Positions 34,215-45,717 of a stretch of 64,000 nucleotides of DNA are shown here, one piece after another (within the stretch, counting starts at the first letter, position 1; every line of letters begins with the position of its first letter). The notes beneath the pieces were generated by a model that worked only from the letters and a program-made list of their open reading frames with translations, was not told the DNA's origin and ran no database searches. Both the position numbers and the translations under genes were made by a program. The DNA is from Leucaena leucocephala (taxonomy: Eukaryota; Streptophyta; Magnoliopsida; Fabales; Fabaceae): positions 15,709,001 through 15,773,000 of the forward strand of contig CM073515.1 in the NCBI GenBank assembly GCA_037074615.1, written 5' to 3'.

Positions 34215-34222
34215 TATTTATA
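34215..34222 (-). promoter_or_regulatory. LTR TATA box
   Basis: TATAAATA on the minus strand of the second W solo LTR. Confidence 0.65.
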
Positions 34223-35527
34223 GAGAAATTTGGGTTGAAATGGATGCCCAAGATTGATTTGGTTACTATTTGATCTAAAGGCTCACATTTAATCTTGGAT
34301 TTAACTTTTTCATAAAAGAACAATTATGACATCATGTGGGACAGCTCATGGGACACCTAAGAGGGTTAGGTGGCGTGCTGCCCATGTCAAGAAGGTTCTG
34401 GAAAAATTCCAGTCCAATCCGGTACCGATCGGAGCAGTTTCACAACAACCGGACTGTTTTCTGTTCTGAATTTTTTTATAATATACCAGGATATGTATTA
34501 TGTCCTGGAAATCAATATTTAGGCTTCTCATATCATTGAAAATGATATATTGAATATTTATCTGCCATCCATTCCTTAAAAAAATAACCAAAATACTCTT
34601 AGTGTCATTTCCTGTGCTATACTAACCCTAAGGGCAAAATCGTCATTTCACACCTCTTTACACTGCCTCAGGGCATATATTGACTCTATATAATCATATT
34701 TATACTATGTCCCACGTTTTTGGCCTATCCATAATGACCAAAATGACCTCTATCCATCACTGGTACAGTATAGGCATCCAGGGGCATTTTCGTAATTTTG
34801 CACTTTTCCTGGACTGCTCTGGCCTGTGGCCCATATAACTGTCTAGTCACCTTAATGGGCTCATGATGGTGTCATTTGGGCCTTATTATGGGCTTATTGC
34901 TTATATTGCCTTTATGGCCCAATTCACTGTACAACTCTCCCGATCATATTTATCGGGTATTTTATTTCACTGTAAAATCCCGTATGGCTTCTACAGGATT
35001 CCTTTTCTGATTCTGTCAATTTTATAAATTCATATATTAAATATATGAATTTTCTATAAAGTCTCATCTAATTATGAGATTTTAAAAATACTGCAATAAT
35101 TCCTTCTGACTTCAGGAATTTATATCAATTAATCGGGACCTCAAATCAAAATTCTGTGTTGCGTTAAACTGACCGGAATATTTTTGTCTATCTACTGGTA
35201 AAATTTGGGTCTGATCTGATTCCGGGCATTTTTGGCCTGTTTTGGCTCAATTTTTCCATATTTACATTTAGGTCCCTTAACTTTTGAATAATTGCACTTT
35301 AGTCCCTGAACTTTCCATTAATTGCATTTAGGTCCCTCTTTTTATTTCTACTTCAACTTTTTGTCTTCAAACTTTTCAATTTGCATTTTGGTCCCTATTC
35401 TTTTCTTAGTTATTAATCCTTCCATTTCTTTTTGCAATCTGATACAGTTTATTCCAAGAATCTTATATCTATTATAGATAAACTGTACAGGTACATCAGG
35501 TCAGAAAATTGGGGATATGACACAGTA

Positions 35528-35631
35528 CAATGGAATTGCAGTAGATTCTGGAGGATTGTAGTTAGATCCTGCTATGGCTCACAGGGTCGCAGTTAAATCC
35601 TAAAAGGCTTACGGTTGATCGTAGTAGATCC
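35528..35631 (+). mobile_element. Element A interior, fragment between two solo LTRs
   Basis: Continues 24361 directly once the W solo LTR is removed ('gcagtagattctggagg'), and continues at 38255 after the R-type solo LTR. Confidence 0.85.
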
Positions 35632-38249
35632 TGTCATATCCCAATTTTTAGGCCTTAAAGCCCAATATATAGCCTGAGAAAGGGATGCTACTAGACCCTA
35701 TTGAGCAGAGGTCTCAATAAATAGAGAAAATTATGATGATCAGTTTGATGCAGCACAAAGTTTTGATATGAGGTCTCGAAAGATTTATATTAATTTTTGA
35801 AGAGAAGGAAAATTAATATAGTATTCTCTAGACCTCAGAATCAGATGAAATGTGGCAGTAAATTCCTATAATTAATATAAGAATTTCTAAAATTGACAGA
35901 GCTCAAAAAGGAGTTCTGTAGAATTTACTACAGAATTTACAGTAAATTAAAAGACTCAATAAATAGGTTTCAGGGGAATTTCTCAGGAATTGAGCCCATG
36001 AAGATAGTGGATCATACAGAGGGTCAAGAATGGCACCTTATAGGCCTAATGATATTTTCAGATAAATATGTGGGCCAGGGCTAATAAAGACCGAGAAAAA
36101 TGAAGAATTACAAAAATGCCACTGAAGCTATGCCACTTTGTTGTGTCATTAAGTCTGAGTCAGACGAAGGGCGTTACGATCATTTGACTAAGGTTTGACA
36201 GTTAAGAAAGGGTATCTGGATAGTTGACCAGGGTCAAGAGATACTCTGGTAAGGTATGAAAAGACAATAGTGCCCCTAGAAGGACTAAAGAGGTAGTAAG
36301 GGTATTTTGGTAATTTACTAAGGATGTTTCTTGGGAATCGAGCCACCAGAGTGTTTGGGCTTGGTTAGAAACCCAAGATGATATTTAAAGGCCCAAAAAC
36401 GTAGCCCAAGAGTAAAGTGGGCCCAAGAGGCATTAAAATAATGTTTTAGTGCTTTTTCAATAAAGTAAAGTGACCCGGTCCAAGATAGAACTGGGTAAAG
36501 TGATCTGGAATCATGAGATGACATAGATGGGGCCCACAAGATGCCACATGGCATGATTATAGTAAAAGAGGAAAAGCAAAGGACACATGGCATGATTATA
36601 GAAAAAGGAGAAAAAGCAAGAGGACACGTGGCACTATCTCGGCCGTCCATTCAGGGAAAAGACTCTGGAACTCTCTGGAGAGGCTGAGTCAGCTGGTGAG
36701 GTGTCCCAAGGGCCCCACATTTCACCACATATACCCCTTAGGTGTCCCTTGAGGTGTCCTAGATATGTCATGAGTTGTGAGTCATCAAGGAGGGTGATGT
36801 TATCGTGATGATGCAGGCAAAGCTTCTTGAGGAAGCAAGCAATCTGAGCCATTCATCGCGAATCAATCTGGACCATTCATTCCACCTCCTCTCACCTATA
36901 AATAGGCCACTCCCCTCCCATTTCAAGGAACACCACGGATCTAGCAAGAAAAGGAAGAGAAAGAAGAGAGGAAGAGAGAAATAGAGGAAGAAAGAAAGAA
37001 AGGAAAGAAAGGAAGGAGTTCTGGTAGAGCCAGGAGCAGTCTGAGGAGCCGAGGGACTGGGCAAAGCTTAGGAATGAGGTAAGAAAGTTATCTAGTTCCT
37101 TCTATAATAAAGTATAGGATTGCTCTTAATGGTTAGAATAAAGAAATATCTCTATTAATAAAGTTAGCTATAGATAGAAAGAAAGTTAGAGGAATGTCGG
37201 AGTAAGGATATTTCCCCTAGCTATGCATGAGTTAAATAGAGCTATACTGATAGAGTAATAATTAAAATATTATTATGCTATGTATAGGCTCTAACCTATG
37301 GAAAGAATTAATCTTAGAGCAAAGTCTAAGAGCTAGAAGGAAAGCTACATGTCAGGTAGTGAACTAATCCTAAACTTGTATGCATTGAATGTTATACTTG
37401 ATGTGCTATGGTTTTGTTGAATTGTGTTGAACATGTGCTTATGTATGAAGCTCTATTTCTATGATTACTTTGTCCAATTGTATTTCGTATGCAACATGGA
37501 AGCATGCACATTATGCAATGCTAACACTTTCACAAGCAAGCACAAGTATTGATATTAATGCATGCATTGTTTAGTGCTATTTGCTACTGAGATTTCCCCA
37601 TAAATCTCACCCCTTCCATATCAATCCAATTACAGCAGGTCTTCTCAAGATGGAGGAGATAAAGGTGCATGAAGAAATGTTAATTGCTTAGCATGATTGA
37701 TATGTGATTCATGTATGTATAATTGCTGGAAATTGTCACTATGAACAGTAACTCGTGATGGAGGCAATGACATTTGAGCTATAATTATAAATAGTAAATG
37801 ATTGAATAAATGTATGATATTTTTTCAGTAAATAGTAGACATGCCAAGCTTCGATTTGATATATAGAACGTCTTATTTGGATGTCTACACATAAAGATAT
37901 GATTGATCAAAGTTGGGACAAGAATGCTGGAATCAGGGACAGGACACTGGAGGAACAGTAAACTTCGGACGTTGACCAACGTTGACCTGGTCAATGTATT
38001 GTCAAATAGTCATTTTTCCCTGAAAGATAATTATGTTAGCTTCATGTATCAATTTAAACCAATCCAATTCTATTTTTATAGAATTAGTTATGATTTTTTG
38101 AAGTCAGGTTACTCCTCTAGAATTCGCACAGTGAACAGTATTCGCTAAGAGTAAAATTCCAGATTGAGTAAATTGACTTCAACAGCCTTGGAAGTGGTTC
38201 CAGATGCTACTGTTTGGTCCCTAAAATGTATGAAAAGGAGGATGTTATA
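35632..38249 (+). mobile_element. R-type solo LTR
   Basis: 2618 bp, TGTCATATCC...GATGTTATA, with perfect target duplications GATCC (35627-35631 and 38250-38254). TATA box at 36897-36904; the same U3 palindromes and W-box cluster as R. It keeps a roughly 90-bp stretch in the leader (near 37230-37330) that R has lost, so it is not a copy of R itself. No PBS or PPT adjoins it. Confidence 0.92.
36897..36904 (+). promoter_or_regulatory. LTR TATA box
   Basis: TATAAATA in the same CACC...GG context as in R. Confidence 0.7.
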
Positions 38250-38254
38250 GATCC

Positions 38255-38683
38255 CGAGGGTCACAGTAGACCAAGCTTAGAGCAAGAAAGTAATGAGCCA
38301 TAAGTATAATATTTCTTTGGAAGGATGAATACCAAGGAAAAGTTAAGGTATAGAAGCTTCACAAGTTGATTAACTCATAACAGAGAGAATACCCATGATG
38401 CTAGTTTCAGATAGCCTTATTACTATTAGGGACTGAACTCATAATCTTCATACACACAACAGGAACTAAATGATCAAAGTTAAAAGCAAACTGAGACTGA
38501 CAAATATAAAGAGTTAACAGCTAGAAAGTTAATGTTCCCAATATAGAGGGATTCTATCATGAAGAGATAGTAACCTGACGCTCTACCTTAGAGAGCAGAA
38601 GTAATAATGCTAGATGATGAATGGGATCCAAGTGACCTAAATTAGTCAGGATCTAAAGACAAACTAGAAAATAATCATAGTCC
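38255..38683 (+). mobile_element. Element A interior, 3' fragments
   Basis: 38255-38485 continues the second copy of the duplicated block (matching 22680-22920). 38486-38683 then jumps back to sequence matching about 21090-21270. No frame is open. There is no PPT, so A has lost its normal interior/3' LTR junction. Confidence 0.65.
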
Positions 38684-38809
38684 AGATTTGGCTAATGGAC
38701 TTCCAAGGTCTTATAAGTGGTTCTAATTACTACTGATTGGTCCCTAAGTATAAAAATAAGGATGTTACATTTTACAGCTACATCATATCAGAAAATTGGG
38801 GATATGACA
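38684..38809. mobile_element. Back-to-back LTR end fragments
   Basis: 38684-38769 is the last ~86 bp of a plus-oriented LTR ending GATGTTACA. It is joined directly to 38770-38809, the first 40 bp of a minus-oriented W/X-type LTR ending GGATATGACA on the plus strand. The minus PPT follows. Confidence 0.7.
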
Positions 38810-38862
38810 TTTTTCTCCCTCTTAAAATAAATTTCGTCCTTAAAATTTACAATACATAGAAA

Positions 38863-39670
38863 TTAAGGAAATAGTTCAGGGTATATTTCTCTCATCCTTT
38901 CCTCTGCTTCCCAGGTAGCTTCACTCTCTGTTAATCCCTTCTAGACCACCTTAATTAGAGGGATCTGCTTATTTCATAATTGTTTAACCTTTCTATCTAC
39001 AATCTATATTGGTTCAACTTCATAAGTCAGGTCATCTCGCAGTACAATATCATCCTGCTCAATCACATGTGATGGATCTGGAACATACTTCTTTAACTGG
39101 GAAATATGGAATACATCATGAATCTTGCTAATATATGGAGGAAGAGCTAATTTATAAGCCACTAATCCTACTCTTGAGAGGATCTGAAATAGCCCAATGT
39201 ATATAGGATGCATCTTCTTCACTTTAATTGATCGTCTGGCTCCTGTCATTAGAGTTAATTTAAGAAATACAAGCTCTCCTTCTTCAAACTCCAACAACTT
39301 CCTTCTAATATCAGCATAACTTTTCTGTCTGCTTTGAGTCATCAACATCATTTTTCTAATATTATCGATCAGTGCTATTGTCTGGTCTACTATGTCAGGA
39401 CCCAACATCCTCCTTTTGCTTAACTCTACCCAGCATAAAGGGAGATCTACACTTTCATCCATATAGCGCTTCAAACGGGGCCATCTGAATACTAGCCTGA
39501 TAACTATTGTTATAAGCATATTCTATCAATGGCAGATGGACATCCCAACTCCCTTTGAAATCCAAGACACAAGCTCTCAACATATCCTCGAGCGTCTGCA
39601 TCATTCTCTCAGATTGACCATCTGTCTGAGGATGGTAAGCTGTACTAAATCTGAGAGTACTGTCCATTTA
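38863..39670 (-). pseudogene. Ty3/gypsy chromovirus pol 3' end: integrase and chromodomain remnant
   Basis: Only the last third of integrase survives. The frame ending at 39455 carries the integrase core motif STAYHPQTDGQSER and a following MQTLEDMLR helix. A frameshift near 39470 leads into a second frame (to 39004) with the integrase C-terminal domain: LEFEEGELVFLK, then LALPPYISKIHDVFHISQLK and YVPDPSHV, in the order typical of Tekay/Del chromoviruses. The same frame continues through three stops (39004, 38974, 38941) into chromodomain-like sequence containing EATWEAEERMREIYPELF and ends at a natural stop, 38863-38865, just before the PPT. Protease, reverse transcriptase, RNase H and the rest of integrase are deleted. 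Not functional. Confidence 0.88.
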
Positions 39671-39966
39671 TTTCATATTAAACTCCCTCAAATACTGCTA
39701 TATTTTGGAGCTTCTACTAACTATTAATCCTACTTCTTAAATTGATCTTCTGTGTCTTAGTGCTTCGTACTGTTTAACTTGTCTATACTCTGTACTAAAC
39801 CTTTAACTGATAGGCTTTAGTGAGGTTGGCATCTTTTGTCTTATGACTCTTGACTTATTGTTATCTCATACCAGTCCTCTAAAGTATATTAGGTTAATAC
39901 CCTCTACTGGATGTCTGTTTATCATTCTTGCTACGGCATTGAGGAACTACAGATAACTAACTGTTC

Positions 39967-40542
39967 TTAATCTCTACTTCTGTCTATCCCGTGACCCAGA
40001 CTGAGTAATTTACTCTCCGCAGCTTTCTTCAGACTAGTATGGTCCACACTATCTGTCTTTAACAAAGAAGGCTGGGATTGACTAGGACCAGGAACATCAC
40101 GCTGATCTTTCTCTATGAAGTCACATATTCCTGGACTTTGGGAATGGACAGGAATGGTCATAGGCTCTGACTGGATGTCTGAATTAAAGGACTGTTATCT
40201 ATTACTCATAACAACTCTGTCCTCAAACTCTAGTAGAGGAGGAATAATATCTGGCCTACCCATAATCTGTCCTCTCATAAGAGGAGTAGAACTTCCATCA
40301 GGGCTAGAGGGCACTCTAACAAACTCATACTGTGTAGAGTCACTAGACTCAGCATTATCTAGGGTATACTGGGCTTCAGGCTGTATCTCTACATGACCTC
40401 CAGAATGCAGGTTTGAGTCTACATAAATATCTATGGGATATTCCATTGTAGATTTTCCTGACTGATCCCCAAAACTTTCCTCTGAACTTTCTTCATTGTC
40501 TGGAGAATCAAGGTCTGGAAATACATCATCTTCATATATCAC
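39967..40542 (-). pseudogene. Acidic leader ORF remnant (copy 2), unknown function
   Basis: Not identified. About 190 residues read in one frame with a single stop, near codon 116 (40195). It begins MIYEDDVFPDLDSPDNEESS and ends with KKAAESKLLS...GIDRSRD. The N-terminal half is rich in D, E and S; the C-terminal half has a PGPSQSQPSLL stretch. It lies about 220 bases after the PBS, where gag normally starts, so a divergent Gag N-terminus or an added leader ORF are both possible. The homologous copy at 20195-20752 has several conservative replacements. No host-gene family is suggested. Confidence 0.55.
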
Positions 40543-40760
40543 TATGGGATGGGGTCTCCCTTATTAACTGAAGCCTTTGACTTAACTTTATGGAATCCCA
40601 TATCTGCTCCTGTAATATTTGCTAAATTAAGCAATGCTAACTATCCCAATACATACCCTAACTTAACAAAACATTTACTATTTAGAGTTAGGGTCAAGGA
40701 ACTATCTCATATCAATCCATAAATAATCTATTTAAAGCATTTCTTAAGCCAGAATCCTTT

Positions 40761-40772
40761 GCTTTGATACCA
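40761..40772 (-). other. PBS of the inverted interior
   Basis: The minus strand reads TGGTATCAAAGC, one transition from the iMet-type PBS, three bases from the LTR terminus at 40776. Confidence 0.85.
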
Positions 40773-40775
40773 AAA

Positions 40776-42432
40776 TGTAACATCCTTACTTTCATATGTC
40801 TTAGGGACCATTCAGTAGCATTTAAAACCACTTACAAGACCTTGAAAGTCCATTAGCCAAATCTAGAATTTTACATTTTCTTTGATACTATTCACACACA
40901 TGAATAGTAATTGGAATTTCATGATTTTGTTGGTTCCAATGGTTTTAAAATGAAAATTTGTGTGGGGTAAAGTGGAGAAACAAGTATGGGAAGCATTAGA
41001 ATCAAAATGAGAATTTTTGAGAGAATTTTATACTTATGTTCAGTTCTGTACAGCATGCCATGAAGAAGCTGGAATTTCATGATTCTAAGCTCATAAATGG
41101 ATTCAAAAGATGAAATTGTGTAGGATAAAGTCAAGACATCAATTGGTTCAAGAGTCAAGTGGATTAGTGAAGATTAGAGAAAGTTATGATAATAAAGAGT
41201 GTAACAAGGTTAGTCTTGAACATGGTTAGAGTTCATGAGTCCTAATGAATTGTATGATGAATATGAATATGTTTAGGACCTTGAAACATCCAAGACGATG
41301 TTGGGAAGTGATTGACATAAAGGCTTCATGGTTGGAAAGCTAGGGAGCAAGAGCAAAAGATCAAGAGGAAAGCTTAAGTGCAAGGTAGGGAACTTACCTC
41401 TTTATGTGCTTGATGTGGTATGCTTATGTGTTGACATGTATATGATATTTGAATGATGGTGTGACATGATTAATGATTTTGAATGTATTGTGAATAACAT
41501 GTTTTCATGGCCATGCATTTTATGTAAGAGTATATAGCATGATAGCATGTCACTAATCAAAGAAAGTTTAATGAAATTACATATCAAGCATTAGCATCCA
41601 TCTTGCATATTTAAGTGGTAATGTTTGCTACTGAGATTCCCTAGAATCTCACTCTCCCATAACCAACCAATTTAGGTTAAGCATGATGGATAATGTATAC
41701 ATGGAGAAGAGCTAAAGAATGGAGGAAGGAATGGAAGTAATTGAGTCCTACCATATGCTATGGATTATCCATGTATGTAAATGCCATATAAAGTGTGTAT
41801 TTATGTGATGAAACTATTGTAATACTTATGGCATATGTACATGATGTATATGAATATTGAGAAGTTTATTTGATGGCTTATACATGCTGAAACAATTATT
41901 GAAAATAAAAGAAAGGAAACTGAGATGGTAAAAACGTAGGTCTTGAAGTAGTTTAGTTGTGGCTTCAGTTTGACCTAGCAAATGAAGGGAATATTTCACG
42001 AAATTTCATGAGCATGTCTTACACATCCAGACCTTTAATTTCATAGGTAGAACATTTCATTTGGATGTGCATATCAAGAGAAATGAATTTTCAAAGTAAG
42101 GGACTAGAATCTGTTTCTAGAGTTTTTGACCAAATGAACAGTAAATTCCAATGAATAAACTGTATCAATTGGCTAATCATTTTGTATGGAAATTAGTTTT
42201 CTATTAAGTTTCAAGATGTTATCTTCACATAGCTTTTTGAACCACTTTATTTTGAGTTTTCTAGAATTAATTATGAGTTTTTGAAGTTCATTGCGTAATC
42301 TGGAATACCATATGAACAATAACCCGAGAAAGTGTAAAATTATAGATTTGGCTAATGGACTTCCAAGGTCTTGTAAGTGGTTTTAAATGCTACTGAATGG
42401 TCCGTAAGACATATGAAAATAAGGATGTTACA
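40776..42432. mobile_element. Fold-back LTR: 0.1 kb minus end joined to 1.55 kb plus end
   Basis: From TGTAACATCC at 40776 the sequence is the terminal ~108 bp of a minus LTR. Around 40883, within a 'tactattcac' stretch, it switches to the plus-oriented terminal ~1.55 kb of the same LTR family, ending GATGTTACA at 42432. The terminal ~108 bp is thus present in both orientations. The plus part mirrors 57122-58643. Confidence 0.78.
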
Positions 42433-43249
42433 GCTATGTTGAATTGTGCTACTTATGTATATGATTGAAGCTCTATTTCTATGATTACTTTGGCCCATTA
42501 TATTTCATATGTTACATGGAATCATGCACATTACACAATGTTAACACTTTCACAATCAAGCACAAGTATGTACATTAATGCATGCATTGTTTAGTACATT
42601 TAGCTACTAATATTTTCCTAGAAATCTCATCCCTCCATATAATCCCAATCCCACAGGTTTATTAAAGATGAAAGAGGATGAAAAAGCATGAAGAGAAGTT
42701 AAGTATTGGATAATGTAAATGTTATATGATGAATGTATAAATTGTTGCAAGTAATGATGTTATATGACATGTTTGAGCTACAATGCTCATGATGTAATGA
42801 AAAATAGCAAATGATAAGATAAATGTATAAAAGTTTATAGACATTAAGTTAACATGCCAAGCTTCATTTTGACTCCAAGAATATATTATTTCGATGTCTG
42901 TACAGAGAGAGAATTTTCCTAAGTTAGGGACTAGAATTTGTTTTTCAGGATTTTTGACTAAATGAATAGTAATATTTGACAATTAAACTGTATAATAATT
43001 TGGTCAAGAAATTATTTTTTCCTTAAATTTCAAGATGTTACTTCATGTAACTTTTTGAACCACTTTAGTTTTAGTTTTATAGAATTAATTATGATTTTTT
43101 GAAGTTCTTCACCTAATCTAGAATACCATATGAATAGTAATTCTAGAAGAGTAAAATTCTAAATTTAGCTAATGGACTTTCAAGGTCTTGTAAGTAGTTC
43201 TAAATGCTACTGAATTGTCCCTAAGACATACGAAAGTAAGGATGTTTCA
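42433..43249 (+). mobile_element. Right end of element A: 0.8-kb plus LTR fragment
   Basis: Starts in mid-LTR ('gctatgttgaattgtg', matching about 27703 in R) and runs to the terminus GATGTTTCA. The target duplication TAATG follows. The 5' two thirds of this 3' LTR and the PPT are missing. Confidence 0.8.
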
Positions 43250-43254
43250 TAATG

Positions 43255-45717
43255 TTCATGCTTCCATATACCCTATGAAATACAATTGGCCAAAGTAAAT
43301 ATAGAAACAGAGCTTCAATTATGTACACATATGCAACACAATTTAACATGCCATAGCACAAAAAGTATAACATCTAATACATACAAGTTTAGGATAGTTT
43401 ACTACCTCACATGCTTGACTTTCCTTTATTTTATCTTTGCCTTTTTCTTCTTACTTCTCCTTGATATGTAGCTTCCCTCTTTTGAGCACACAATTCTCCT
43501 AACATCACATCATCATCCATTCATTACAATCTAACTTTCCTTGAACATTGAGCTTACTTAACTAAAATAACATTCCTTAATTTTTATTAATTAACTTGGC
43601 CTTTGAACCAATTAATGTCTTGACCATATCCTACATGATTTGGCCTTCTAAGTCTACTTATGTACTAAGAATTTCCCAAATTCCAGCAGCTACACATTGT
43701 TATGGATAGAACTGAAACATGTCCTCTTTGTTTCCAAAAATTCTCACTTGATTCCAATGTTTCCAATATATGTTTCTCTACTTTATCCCACACAATTTTT
43801 CATTTTAAAACTATTGGAAGCATCAAAATCAAAAAATTCCAATCATTGTTCATACGAGTGAACAATAATTGAGAAGACTTCAAAAATTCATCTTACAATT
43901 CCAATGCTTCCAAGGTTCCAAACCTATCAAATCTTACGCAAAATCATCATATAAATTCAATGGAAGCATTAGATCATTGTAATTCCATCTACCTCTATTC
44001 AGAACATCCTTGTCTGAAAGGCCTCCACCATTGTAAAGTTAAGAATATCAACTTGATTCAATAACCAATTATCTAAACTAACTTATCTAACATTAATCTC
44101 ATAGTTCTAACTTTAACTTCTTTCTTCTTTCATCTAGGGTTTTGGATAGTATATATGCCCTAGATAATTTCCCATTTTTCTTCCATAAAGGACCTAAGTT
44201 CAAGCCTCCAAATTAAAGAAAAATAAGTTAGGATAGATTACTTATCTTAATCCCTAGCAACCAGTAAAACTTTGGCCATAATTTCCCCAAGGGTTCAAGT
44301 GCCAAAGTTTTACAAGGAAATGGTGGGGGTGTTTATAGCCAACTTTCAAGGCTAAAGGGACCAAAATATCCCTCATTCAACTCATTATTACAATTCCTTA
44401 ATCTTCAGTCTTATTAATTGCTTTATTGATTAATTATTTTTAATCATCATTAACTTAATTATTATGTTATTTTATTACATTTTATCACATGGGATGACCT
44501 TTCTTTCTTCTTATTGGCACCATGTGTAAAAAATGTGGGTCCCACTATGTGCAAAACCCTAATCTTCCTCTTAACCCCTCCTTAATTTTCTTTTCTTTTC
44601 TTTTCCAAAAATTCATAAATTATCCATTATTAAAATTGAGCTCCAAAATAACTTTTGGGACTTTTTTTGCTACTGCATGACGCCATGTTGGGATTGTCTA
44701 TTCCCAAACCATAATTTTGGGCACATATCCCAAGGTACTTCCTGTACCGATATCCTTAAATTGACCTAATTTTTTAAATAAATTCTAAACACCTCTTTTA
44801 TTTTTCATGACAATTTTACAAATTCATTATAATATTAAATGAATTTATTACAAAGTTTCATAATTTTTGAGACCTAGAAGTCCTGATAAAAATTACATAT
44901 ATTTCTTTTAAACCTTTATCGGTGTCCTTTTTCACCGTAAATTCTCTAATTAATTATACATGACTCCTTTCTCACTTTTGTAAGATTCATAAATTCTTAT
45001 ATTAATTATAAGAATTTACTAAAAAGTTTCATCTGATTATGAGGTCCAAAAGATACTATCTTAATCTCTAAATTTTAGAAATTAATATCAATTTATCACG
45101 ACTTCAAATTAAAATTTCATTTTGCGTTAAATCGCCTAAAATAATTTTCTCTATTTTATGGTAAAATTTGGGACCAAACCACCTATGAACAATTTTGTGC
45201 CTTTTCTGACTCAATTTTCCATAATTACCATTTTACCCCTAAACTTTTGAAAATTACACTTTAGGTCCTTAACATTTCATAATTACACTTAATGGCCCAT
45301 AACTTGTGTCTAATTTCATTTTTAACTGTAGAACTTTTAGAGTTTTCACTTTAGTCACTCTCTTTTTCAAAACAACCATTATGCCCTTAGAATTTTGTTA
45401 AAAGTACGATTTTACCCTTGCTTTGGCTTTCACATCGTAAATCATCCCTTTGGTGTCTTTATCTCAACCTTAGGCCTTTAATAAACCTATTTTCTATTGC
45501 TATGTCAAGGAGACTCTTTTGAAATCTCTAACTTATTTATATATTTGCCCTAAGGAAATTTCATTATTTACAATTTAGTCCTTAAACTTTTATTATTTAT
45601 AGTTTAATACCTGAATATCATCTGTATATTTTTTAGACTTTTGCTCAAAATGACCTAGTATCCTACCTATTTCAAGCTATATACTAAGCTTCTAGGCCTA
45701 AAAATTTGTATATGAGA
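43255..45717 (-). mobile_element. 5' LTR of element P, second part
   Basis: Continues 15595 after removal of element A. It carries a weak TATA-like site at about 44331-44337, U3 repeats ('cccctaaacttttgaaaattacact') at 45220-45400 and a palindrome near 44995-45020. It ends in a decayed terminus (TATATGAGA) without an adjoining PPT. Confidence 0.82.

Larger units (their letters stand above)
24362..35522 (-). mobile_element. Second W-type solo LTR, split by element R
   Basis: Own sequence is 24362-26016 and 33968-35522, about 3210 bp once R and its duplicated target are removed. Termini are TGTCATATCC...GGATATGACA, with target duplications CAGTA (24357-24361 and 35523-35527). It is nearly identical in layout to the W copy at 5962-9166, and short reading frames are shared between the two. 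The minus-strand TATA box is at 34215-34222. Confidence 0.92.
38810..40775 (-). mobile_element. Inverted deleted interior: PPT, pol 3' end, leader ORF, PBS
   Basis: A minus-strand interior reduced to about 2 kb. Reading 5' to 3' on the minus strand: PBS (40761-40772), about 200 bases of leader, the acidic ORF remnant (39967-40542), sequence matching 20760-21000, then an internal deletion joining to the integrase end of pol (38863-39670), and the PPT block (38810-38841). It is the only place in the window with recognisable pol. Confidence 0.78.
15596..43249 (+). mobile_element. Composite element A with rearranged LTRs and three nested insertions
   Basis: The left end is TGTCATATCC and the right end GATGTTTCA, flanked by perfect TAATG duplications (15591-15595 and 43250-43254); the host LTR reads through. 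Own sequence: 5' LTR pieces 15596-15689 and 17411-18785, an inverted LTR end 18786-20138, interior 20139-24361 + 35528-35631 + 38255-38683, and a mosaic of LTR and inverted interior pieces 38684-43249. No intact coding region remains. The mosaic probably arose by several events after or during integration. Confidence 0.75.

Noticed and set aside
40195..40542. A captured host gene exon
   Set aside because: It sits between PBS and pol remnant, has a homologous copy at the same place in element A, and shows no splice structure; an element-encoded ORF is simpler.
210..45717. A TSD for element P
   Set aside because: Left flank (AAATA) and right flank (TTAGG) do not match; the left flank is the PBS zone of another element, so a simple insertion is not supported.
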